Shown here piece after piece: positions 1-5,078 of a stretch of 5,745 bases of DNA (the first letter of the stretch is position 1; each line of letters begins with the position of its first letter). The translations under genes and the position numbers were made by a program. Below the pieces are notes generated by a model. The model was not told the DNA's origin, made no database searches, and saw nothing but the letters and a program-made list of their open reading frames with translations. The DNA is from an uncultured Phaeodactylibacter sp. (lineage in GTDB: Bacteria > Bacteroidota > Bacteroidia > Chitinophagales > Saprospiraceae): positions 1 to 5,745 of the forward strand of contig CAJXXJ010000276.1 of NCBI GenBank assembly GCA_913062745.1. The letters are read 5' to 3'.

Positions 1-1572
1 CTTGGTGTTTTGCAAAAAGGTAACAAAGTTGCTGATGCCGAAAATATCAATACCGCAGCACAGCCGGTCGTTAAAGTGCGCCATGCTTGCCAGCACCATG
101 TAGCCGCCGTAGGAGCCCCCCATGACGGCTACTCTCGAGCTGTCCAGTTCCGGCTGCCCGTCTATCCAGTTGAGCAGTTGCCCGATGTCCTGTACGGCAT
201 CTTCCCGTTTATAGCCATTATCGAGCTTCAGGTAATGCTTGCCATAGCCGGTGGAGCCCCGCACATTGGGCGCGATGACCGCCAGGTTCAGCTCATTGAT
301 GTAGTATTGAAAAGCCGGAGAAAAATTGGGCCGGTACTGGCTCTCCGGGCCACCGTGTATAAAGATCAGCACCGGGCTGGGCTGCTCCTGTTGTTTGGGG
401 CGGTAGTAGTATGCCGGGATATGACGCGGCAGTCCGTCTTCTGTATGATCAAACGTCTGGTATCGGATGAGGCTGGGTTGCACAAAATGCTCCGGGTTGA
501 GGCCGCCCACTTCACTCTGCGTCCACTGTTTCAGGCTGTTTTGCCGGGTATGCAGCACAAAGACATCGGCGGGTGCCTGCGGCCGGTTGAGCGTAAGGGC
601 CAGCCGGGCTTCAGTCGGATGCCAGCACATCTTGCTGATGATGCCCTCCGGCACCTCTTCCGCCCGCCGGCAATCTTCTGCCTCAAGGTCATAGAGGCAC
701 AATTCAGAAATGCCATCCCGGTTAAGCAGGAAAGCCAGCTGTGATCCGTCAGCGGAGAGCTGAATGTCTTCGGCTTCCATATTCTGCGGCTCCGTAAGGA
801 ACGCCCATTCCCCGCTGCGCAGGTCATAAGCGGCCAGCTCCCGGCAGTTGCGGCCGGCATCGCAGGAGAAAAAGAGGCGGTCGCCCTCGGCGGACCAGAT
901 GCCGCCCATACAGGCTACCTCCGTTTCGGCCACTACGGCCTGCAGCCTGCCCGTCTTGCTGTCGAGTATGTGCAGGTGGCTCTCGTTGATGGAGCGGTAA
1001 TTGATCACTGTAAGAAAACGGTCGCAGGGAGACCAGGCCACCGGAAACCAGTACCCCACCCCTTCGAAGATTTGTTCCGGCCCCTGCCCGATGTGGTAGA
1101 GATAAATGTCCTGATCGATAAAATTGCGGCTGGAGCTGTTGTAGGCGAATGCAGTGCCGGCATTGTTCCACAGCCCCTGCCCGTGCCTCGACTGCCCGTC
1201 GGTAAGCAGGGTGGAGCGGTCACTGCCGTGCATCTGGTAAAATAGCTGATAGCTCTCATTGCCGCCAATATCCTTGGCAAACAGAAAGCCACTGTTGCAG
1301 TCTCCCGGCCGGGAGCTCGCAGCAAAAACCGGTTCTTTGAAAAAGGTAAGCTGATGACGCTGCCCCAGCGGCTCATCTACCCGGTGTATCTGGGCCGATT
1401 CGCCAAAACGCGTCAGTATGAGTAACCCATTTCCGTCAGGAAGCCAATCCGCCAGGTGCGCTTCCCTCGTATTGTGGTACTGATGGAGGCGTTTATTGAG
1501 TTGGATTGGGACGTCTGGAATGTTCTCAAGTATCAAGTTGCCGATTTCCCGTCGTTTCGTCTGAACTGTCAT
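1..1572 (-). CDS. S9-family (prolyl oligopeptidase-type) serine peptidase, 3' end missing
   Basis: This is the first 524 codons of a serine peptidase of family S9, probably the acylaminoacyl-/dipeptidyl-peptidase branch. Such enzymes cut oligopeptides or release N-terminal residues. Residues about 35-345 look like a beta-propeller, with repeated blade patterns such as LADWLPDGNGLLIL (40-53), AWSPCDRFLTVINY (179-192) and QLSADGSQLAFLLNRDG (271-287). The alpha/beta hydrolase domain starts near residue 385. It shows the oxyanion-side HGGPE at 406-410, NVRGSTGYG at 436-444, LDNGYKRED at 450-458, and the nucleophile elbow GGSYGGYM with Ser487. The catalytic Asp and His should lie in the missing C-terminal part; the family usually has about 600-650 residues. 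No signal peptide is seen, so the enzyme is probably cytoplasmic. The ATG at 1572 is preceded in frame by GTT and a TAA stop, so no upstream ATG start is possible. The frame is uninterrupted to the window edge. The physiological substrate cannot be read from the sequence. Confidence 0.95.
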   Translation of the reverse strand, partial: MTVQTKRREIGNLILENIPDVPIQLNKRLHQYHNTREAHLADWLPDGNGLLILTRFGESAQIHRVDEPLGQRHQLTFFKEPVFAASSRPGDCNSGFLFAKDIGGNESYQLFYQMHGSDRSTLLTDGQSRHGQGLWNNAGTAFAYNSSSRNFIDQDIYLYHIGQGPEQIFEGVGYWFPVAWSPCDRFLTVINYRSINESHLHILDSKTGRLQAVVAETEVACMGGIWSAEGDRLFFSCDAGRNCRELAAYDLRSGEWAFLTEPQNMEAEDIQLSADGSQLAFLLNRDGISELCLYDLEAEDCRRAEEVPEGIISKMCWHPTEARLALTLNRPQAPADVFVLHTRQNSLKQWTQSEVGGLNPEHFVQPSLIRYQTFDHTEDGLPRHIPAYYYRPKQQEQPSPVLIFIHGGPESQYRPNFSPAFQYYINELNLAVIAPNVRGSTGYGKHYLKLDNGYKREDAVQDIGQLLNWIDGQPELDSSRVAVMGGSYGGYMVLASMAHFNDRLCCGIDIFGISNFVTFLQNTK

Positions 1573-1693
1573 AACTTACTGGTTCGGTAGAGCCTGGCTT
1601 GTACCGCCTGAATGCCGGCCAGCCACATTTTCTCTGTTCACAGGATGTTATTTGCTGTTCTTCGTTCGGGATTATGGCTCTGCTTTTATACCA

Positions 1694-1723
1694 CGAAAGT
1701 AGTACATTTTCAGGATTCCTGAA
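1694..1723 (-). promoter_or_regulatory. Weak candidate promoter for the S9 peptidase
   Basis: Read on the minus strand, this is TTC, 19 bases, then TACTTTCG. The second element differs by one base from the Bacteroidota -7 consensus TAnnTTTG, and TTC is a poor version of the -33 TTG. It would give a leader of roughly 115 nt before the peptidase ATG. The 11-base palindrome CAGGAATCCTG covers most of the promoter-distal half of the spacer and could be a repressor site. This is the best minus-strand match in the gap, but it rests on consensus matching alone. Confidence 0.3.
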
Positions 1724-1733
1724 GCGGAAAGGG

Positions 1734-1762
1734 TTGACTGTCTTGCCCGGGTGGTACGTTTG
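1734..1762 (+). promoter_or_regulatory. Bacteroidota-type promoter on the plus strand
   Basis: TTG at 1734-1736, an 18-base spacer, and TACGTTTG at 1755-1762 match the Bacteroidota housekeeping promoter pattern (-33 TTG / -7 TAnnTTTG) exactly in both elements and in spacing. Transcription would start near 1767. The promoter points away from the S9 peptidase, and no plus-strand gene lies downstream: every nearby CDS is on the minus strand. The transcript would reach a strong terminator about 115 nt later, so this may drive a small RNA. A chance match remains possible, because the consensus is short. Confidence 0.45.
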
Positions 1763-1766
1763 CAGT

Positions 1767-1883
1767 TAAAAAACTACCTCAATATAGCATTTTTCATATG
1801 TCTTAAAGACTGCTAATGACACAATTTTGAATAATACAGCCCCGCCCACTGCTGCCGGCAGCGAACGGGGCTGTATTATTTTT
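1767..1883 (+). ncRNA. Candidate small RNA between promoter and terminator
   Basis: A transcript of about 115 nt is inferred from a full-consensus promoter upstream (1734-1762) and an intrinsic terminator at its 3' end (hairpin 1830-1880 followed by a T run). The 5' half is AT-rich and unstructured apart from an 11-base odd palindrome, GTCTTAAAGAC (1800-1810). The 3' half is the terminator hairpin itself. No open frame of useful length is present: the ATG at 1798 meets a stop after one further codon. No known RNA family is recognised. Read-through past the terminator would be antisense to the 3' end of the 601-residue protein gene. The call is an inference from signal arrangement only. Confidence 0.3.
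1830..1883. terminator. Strong intrinsic terminator, best in the plus direction
   Basis: A perfect 15-bp stem pairs 1830-1844 (AATAATACAGCCCCG) with 1866-1880. The 21-base loop contains the 12-base palindrome GCTGCCGGCAGC (1851-1862), which can form a second small hairpin. On the plus strand the stem ends in TTATTTTTG, a good U-tract. On the minus strand it is followed by CAAAATTG, so only the TATTATT at the base of the stem could serve as the U-rich part. It lies 22-72 bases past the TAG of the minus-strand 601-residue protein gene and very likely ends that transcript. The polarity of the T run nevertheless fits a plus-strand transcript better. Confidence 0.85.
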
Positions 1884-1901
1884 GTCGCTTCCTGTCATTT
1901 C

Positions 1902-3707
1902 CTACATACGGAGGAAGGGGAATGCCCTTTCCTGTCCTTCTGCACGCACGCGCAGGAGATGGTAGCCTTTGGCAAGGGGCGGCAACTGAAGACGCATATT
2001 CAGGTACAGCCCGTCGGACATTATCTCCTGCTGCCGCAGCAGTTGTCCCTGTGCATTATACAGCTGAAGCCAAACCCGCCCGGCCGGCACCTGCCCTTCC
2101 AGCGTAAGCTCGTCGCTGCGCAGCAAAGTCGGGTATACCTTCAGGCCAGGCAGCGCCTGCGTTTCCGTAGCAGAAACGGGCATACAGTTCGGGAAGCCCT
2201 CATCGTAAATTACCGGCTGACTGTAGTAATTGCTGCAGCCGGTATCCAGGTCTGTGACCTGCAGGCCGTAGGTGCCTGACTTGTTGATGCAATACTCCTG
2301 CCCGGTTTCCCCCGGCAGCAGATCATCATTGAAAAACCACTGCAAGCTGTAGTGATCGGGCAGGATTTCCGGCTCGAACAGCGTCAGCAGGTTATCCATA
2401 TTCTCGAAGACCGGAGATGAAGGCACGGTACCGAAGGACAAATTGAGGGTATCGGAAACAGCGCTGCAGCCGTCCGAATTGGTATAAACCACCCAATACC
2501 GCCCGCTTTCCGTAGCCGGCCAGATAGAACTGTTCGCTCCGAGTATGGGAGTCGTGTCGCGGTACCATTGCGTATTGATTCCGTAATTGGTCTGTATCGG
2601 CAGGGTATCGCCTTCGCAAAGCGTAGCCGGCTCGGGATAGATCAACTCCGGCTGAGCGGGCTGTTCGTAAACGGTTACCACGCCTTCGGAGCGCAGCGTA
2701 TCCACCGGGTGCAAGACCTCTATACTGACGGTAGCCCCGTCATCCGTCAGGGTGCCGTTAGACGTTTTCACGAAGCCGAAGGAGCCGCAGAGGTCATCCC
2801 CACCGTCAAGGCCCTGATCATCATCGATCACCCGGATTTCGTAGGGCCCGTCTTCGATGAAAATATTCGGTTCAAAAGTGAGCGGGAAGTCCGCGTTTTG
2901 CACTTCATCCGTGAAGTAGATTTTTTCTCCAAACGGGTTGTAAATTTCCAGCACAATATCCGGGGCGCCGCCGAAAAGGTCACTGCAGGACGCCTCTTCA
3001 ACTACTACCTCTGTGAGCAGGTAGCCGACGGTATCCACAATCACCTGATAGCTGACACCGTACTCACCGGGCTCCTCGTAGAGCTGTGGCGCCGGGTCCT
3101 CTTCGGTACTGCTGTTACCGTTGCCAAAATCCCAGAAATAGGTAAATCCGGGTTTTCCATTGGAAGGCACATTATTGATGAAGCTGGCCAGCACCTCTCC
3201 GCAGCCGGCATTATTCTCAATAGTAAACCCATCGCTCACGGATTCTCCTGGCAGGATGAGTATAGGAAAAGAAAAAGAGGAAGTTCGGCTGGCCAAAAGT
3301 ACCTGTGCGGTGATGATGACCTCGACCTCGTAGTAGCCGGGGATGAGCGGTACGCCGCAAAAACGCACACAGCCGTCCGTCATTTCGCTTACATCGAATT
3401 CTGATTGATTGGGCTCCCAGCTGAGGCCCGGCGGCACATTCGTCACCGAGCTAATCGTAATGCTGGAGATGGGGAGCCCGGCCGGCGTGTCGGGGTCGCT
3501 GGCATTAACCGGCGTGGTGGTCTTCGGCATCCGGAAAGACAAGTCACCCTCGTAGTATTTGCCCACCTGCCCATCGGGCGCGGAAGTCAGGAAGATGGTG
3601 TCTTCCGGCAGGTTTTCCGGCAGCTCGGTGAGGCAGCCGGGGCAATTAGCGTAAGCTTGCTGCACAGCGGCGCAAGCCAGTATAAGGAATAGGTATACTT
3701 TTTTCAT
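1902..3707 (-). CDS. Secreted multidomain protein with T9SS type A sorting domain (PKD, C2-like, Ig-like)
   Basis: This 601-residue exported protein has a signal peptide at 1-20 (MKKVYLFLIL..., likely cut after AYA20). Residues about 45-152 form a putative-Ig-like module with GKYYE (49-53) and CGVPLIPG (117-124). A PKD domain spans about 170-240 with YFWDFGNGNSS (190-200) and the Y-EEPGEYGV turn (210-218). A C2-like domain spans about 248-318 with an acidic DDDQGLDGGDD loop (295-305), possibly binding calcium. Two Ig-like repeats follow (about 353-427 and 430-498), each with a QW core and SG-Y...GCS. Residues 520-601 are the T9SS type A C-terminal sorting domain (LKVYPTLL..., VWLQLYNAQGQLLRQQ, KGYHLLRV). 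It should cross the outer membrane by T9SS and be released or anchored on the cell surface. The start at 3707 is preferred over the ATG at 3839 because it begins the signal peptide and follows AGAAGG; the 44-residue extension is Arg/Pro-rich and unlike a leader. No enzymatic domain is visible, so an adhesive or scaffold role is a guess. Confidence 0.9.
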   Translation of the reverse strand: MKKVYLFLILACAAVQQAYANCPGCLTELPENLPEDTIFLTSAPDGQVGKYYEGDLSFRMPKTTTPVNASDPDTPAGLPISSITISSVTNVPPGLSWEPNQSEFDVSEMTDGCVRFCGVPLIPGYYEVEVIITAQVLLASRTSSFSFPILILPGESVSDGFTIENNAGCGEVLASFINNVPSNGKPGFTYFWDFGNGNSSTEEDPAPQLYEEPGEYGVSYQVIVDTVGYLLTEVVVEEASCSDLFGGAPDIVLEIYNPFGEKIYFTDEVQNADFPLTFEPNIFIEDGPYEIRVIDDDQGLDGGDDLCGSFGFVKTSNGTLTDDGATVSIEVLHPVDTLRSEGVVTVYEQPAQPELIYPEPATLCEGDTLPIQTNYGINTQWYRDTTPILGANSSIWPATESGRYWVVYTNSDGCSAVSDTLNLSFGTVPSSPVFENMDNLLTLFEPEILPDHYSLQWFFNDDLLPGETGQEYCINKSGTYGLQVTDLDTGCSNYYSQPVIYDEGFPNCMPVSATETQALPGLKVYPTLLRSDELTLEGQVPAGRVWLQLYNAQGQLLRQQEIMSDGLYLNMRLQLPPLAKGYHLLRVRAEGQERAFPFLRM

Positions 3708-3721
3708 AACCTTCTGTTTGT

Positions 3722-3741
3722 GCCGGCAGGCAAAAGCCGGC
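3722..3741 (-). repeat. GCCGGC hairpin just upstream of the large cargo gene start
   Basis: GCCGGC occurs at 3722-3727 and 3736-3741 around an 8-base spacer, giving a 6-bp all-GC stem. It ends 14 bases before the ATG of the 601-residue protein gene and immediately ahead of its weak AGAAGG ribosome-binding sequence. In mRNA it would be a 5'-leader stem next to the initiation region and could stabilise the message or modulate translation. GCCGGC is itself palindromic and common in this GC-rich stretch, so coincidence is possible. Confidence 0.4.
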
Positions 3742-3867
3742 GGTGAACAAAGCACAGGCACAGCAGGCGGACAGCCGCTGCGGGGAAAAGACAGGCGCAC
3801 ACTCGCCCGCCGCACCCACCGGCTCAGCCCGGGGCCCATTATGATTTGTTATTGCAGATAGGGTGTT

Positions 3868-3913
3868 GGAGCAGGGTTTTTGGTATTGCCGGGTGGAGCA
3901 ACAACCCTGCCCC
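3868..3913 (-). repeat. Intercistronic 11-bp inverted repeat
   Basis: On the minus strand GGGGCAGGGTT (3913-3903) can pair with AACCCTGCTCC (3878-3868) over 11 bp with one G-U wobble, around a 24-base loop that itself contains TTGC/GCAA. On the plus strand the same wobble position becomes an A-C mismatch. The fold therefore suits transcripts of the two flanking minus-strand genes. It begins 33 bases after the TAG of the 269-residue protein gene. No U-tract follows, so it is a poor intrinsic terminator; it could instead be an RNA-processing or stability element that adjusts the ratio of the two products. Confidence 0.5.
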
Positions 3914-3946
3914 GTAAATCAGAAGGGATAAAGCGTTACCGAAAAA

Positions 3947-4756
3947 CTATCGGTTGATAATCATTTTGCCGCTTGCTGCCTGAAGGCCATCCGTGATGGC
4001 GTAGAGGTACATGCCTTCGGGCAGGCTGCTGCCGTTAAACTCGATGGTATTTTCTCCCGGGAAAAGGGATACCGGCTGACGGTGCACGATTTTGCCCAGC
4101 AGGTCGGTGACTACAAATTCGTAATCACCACCGCGCTCTGTGCCGATCAGCACCTGCGTAATACCCGAGAATGGGTTTGGAGCATTGTGCAGCTCAAACT
4201 GAGCCGCGAACGACTCCTGAGCGCTGGAAACGCCGCTGCACTCCGGGCTGTCCGCCGCGCGTACCGGGATGAAGTACTGCGACCCCGTCTCCAGGTCGCC
4301 GGGCAGGTTGATCTGCGGGTTGATCCCCAGCACCGTATTGATCGTCACGTTGATATCGATTTCGACATCGCCTTCTTCTCCCTCTGCCGGCTCGCCGAAA
4401 ATCACGAGGCAGCCTACGCTATCCGCTTCAAAAACGCAGTTTGGCGGGTTGCAGACATAATCCATAGATGCAGGCAGGCCGTTGATGCTGCCCTCCGGTT
4501 CTATTTGTACGCTGAGCAATCCAACTTCTGTACCACTGATGCTGTAGGTAGTCGGGATGTTGAATGTGAATACGGTCTCGTAGTAGCTACCCACGCATGC
4601 TGTATCCTGAATACCGCCCTCCGGACGCGTCTCTGCATTGTACGGAAGCGGAGCTACCACCACAGAATCCGGAACTTCCTGATCCGGTGTGCACTCTTGT
4701 GCCTGCAGTGCTGCGCAGGCGAAAATACCCATGAAAATCAGTATAGATTTTTTCAT
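3947..4756 (-). CDS. Small secreted protein with T9SS type A sorting domain
   Basis: This 269-residue exported protein begins with a signal peptide (MKKSILIFMGIFACAALQAQ, likely cut after LQA19). Residues about 50-152 are a putative-Ig-like module (VGSYYETVFTFNIPTT 55-70, GLPASMDY 93-100, GCLVIFGEPAEGEEG 115-129) resembling the N-terminal module of the next gene's 601-residue product. Cysteines at 22, 54, 102, 107 and 116 may form disulfides outside the cytoplasm. Residues about 185-269 are a textbook T9SS type A sorting domain: NAPNPFSGITQV (191-202), YEFVVTDLLGKIVH (212-225), LPEGMYLYAI (245-254) and the terminal GKMIINR. The domain should direct passage through the outer membrane and is normally removed on secretion. 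The ATG at 4756 starts the signal peptide, with an A-rich stretch upstream and no Shine-Dalgarno, as is usual in Bacteroidota. The mature protein is acidic. No catalytic motif is seen and its function is unknown. Confidence 0.92.
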   Translation of the reverse strand: MKKSILIFMGIFACAALQAQECTPDQEVPDSVVVAPLPYNAETRPEGGIQDTACVGSYYETVFTFNIPTTYSISGTEVGLLSVQIEPEGSINGLPASMDYVCNPPNCVFEADSVGCLVIFGEPAEGEEGDVEIDINVTINTVLGINPQINLPGDLETGSQYFIPVRAADSPECSGVSSAQESFAAQFELHNAPNPFSGITQVLIGTERGGDYEFVVTDLLGKIVHRQPVSLFPGENTIEFNGSSLPEGMYLYAITDGLQAASGKMIINR

Positions 4757-4810
4757 AAAAATGCAATTGGTTTATGATGTAAATGAGTGGGTGAAACAGA
4801 TAGTGCTCAA

Positions 4811-4840
4811 CGAAGTTAGAAAACTTTTAGCACAAAGAAA
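4811..4840 (-). promoter_or_regulatory. Weak candidate promoter for the small T9SS cargo gene
   Basis: Read on the minus strand: TTTC, 18 bases, TAACTTCG. The -7 element has one mismatch to TAnnTTTG and the -33 element is degenerate. It would give a leader of about 50 nt to the ATG at 4756. The TAnnTTCG variant is the same as in the candidate promoter of the S9 peptidase, which is either a shared feature or chance. No better minus-strand match was found in this gap. Confidence 0.25.
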
Positions 4841-4855
4841 GGGAATTTAAAAAGC

Positions 4856-4871
4856 AGTCGGTTAACTGACT
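4856..4871. promoter_or_regulatory. Imperfect 16-base palindrome, candidate operator
   Basis: AGTCGGTTAACTGACT is symmetric around the central GTTAAC, with a single pair of mismatched positions (4860 and 4867). It lies in the middle of the divergent region, about 15 bases upstream of the weak minus-strand -33 element, where a dimeric regulator could act. No regulator family is assigned. A single occurrence in the window gives no independent support. Confidence 0.35.
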
Positions 4872-4984
4872 TCCGTCAAAACAGCCTGCGCAAACCACCC
4901 AAAACTATTGTTTTACAAGACCTTAGTATGCCTTCAGTGCGCAATTAAAAATACAAAGCTGTGTTAATATAAGCCGGCGCACTC

Positions 4985-5013
4985 CTGATTTTCACGGCAA
5001 TGCTTTAGCTTTG
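4985..5013 (+). promoter_or_regulatory. Candidate promoter for the TonB-dependent receptor
   Basis: TAGCTTTG at 5006-5013 is an exact match to the Bacteroidota -7 consensus TAnnTTTG. At the expected distance (18 bases) upstream is CTG, a one-mismatch version of the -33 TTG. Transcription would start near 5018, giving a leader of about 60 nt to the receptor ATG at 5079. Orientation and distance both fit the downstream gene. Confidence 0.5.
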
Positions 5014-5078
5014 CCCCCTGCAACGATATCTACTGGCTCCACCCGGAACGCCCATCTTTTTACTTAAACCAATCGTAC

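Larger units (their letters stand above)
1573..1901. other. Intergenic region between peptidase and large T9SS cargo gene
   Basis: These 329 bases contain no convincing protein gene. Both flanking genes lie on the minus strand, so the region should hold the end of the 601-residue protein's transcript and the promoter of the peptidase. It holds a strong terminator hairpin (1830-1883), a plus-strand promoter match (1734-1762), a weaker minus-strand promoter match (1694-1723), and two 11-base odd palindromes (1711-1721 and 1800-1810). The part from about 1763 to 1835 is clearly more AT-rich than the genes. The stretch nearest the peptidase start (1573-1690) shows nothing beyond being its likely 5' untranslated region. 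Confidence 0.7.
3708..3946. other. Intercistronic leader of the large T9SS cargo gene
   Basis: These 239 bases separate two minus-strand genes for secreted proteins. The half next to the 601-residue protein (3708-3840) is GC-rich and could be read as an N-terminal extension of that protein, but its peptide (Arg/Pro/Ser-rich) does not look like a real one. The other half is of mixed composition and contains a hairpin (3868-3913). I see no good TAnnTTTG promoter box on the minus strand here, so the two genes may be co-transcribed, or the downstream gene may use an unrecognised promoter. Confidence 0.5.
4757..5078. other. Divergent promoter region between T9SS cargo gene and TonB receptor
   Basis: These 322 bases lie between divergently transcribed genes, are visibly more AT-rich than the coding DNA, and hold no gene. 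They contain a plus-strand -7 box (TAGCTTTG, 5006-5013), a weak minus-strand promoter match (4811-4840), a 16-base imperfect palindrome (4856-4871), and a 7-bp inverted repeat (4936-4942 with 4977-4983). The arrangement allows joint regulation of the secreted-protein genes and the receptor, but no regulator gene or known operator consensus is visible in the window. Confidence 0.7.

Noticed and set aside
10..744. Plus-strand open frame of 244 codons
   Set aside because: It lies wholly opposite the S9 peptidase, whose propeller and hydrolase motifs are unmistakable; the plus-strand product shows no recognisable domain. It is an antisense shadow of GC-rich coding DNA.
1827..2279. Plus-strand open frame of 150 codons downstream of the plus-strand promoter
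   Set aside because: Its first codons lie inside the terminator hairpin and the rest is antisense to the T9SS sorting domain and Ig-like repeat. The product lacks any domain, so the promoter is more likely to serve a short RNA, if anything.
2568..3404. Plus-strand open frame of 278 codons
   Set aside because: It is opposite the PKD, C2-like and Ig-like domains of the 601-residue T9SS protein and encodes no coherent domain or signal peptide.
3647..3707. Lipoprotein signal in the large cargo protein (ILAC at 9-12), and likewise IFAC in the small one
   Set aside because: The residue before the Ala is Leu or Phe, a poor lipobox fit, and the hydrophobic segment continues to better signal peptidase I sites (AYA and LQA). 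T9SS cargo normally uses signal peptidase I.
3708..3839. N-terminal extension of the large T9SS protein to the ATG at 3839
   Set aside because: The 44 extra residues are rich in Arg, Pro and Ser and would bury the signal peptide that begins at the ATG at 3707, so the downstream start was chosen.
3936..3960. Short hairpin ACCGA/TCGGT over the stop codon of the small cargo gene as a terminator
   Set aside because: The stem is only 5 bp, it overlaps the coding end, and its T run lies in the loop rather than after the stem.
4082..4777. Plus-strand open frame of 231 codons
   Set aside because: It is antisense to the 269-residue T9SS protein, whose sorting domain and signal peptide are clear, and its own product has no recognisable features.
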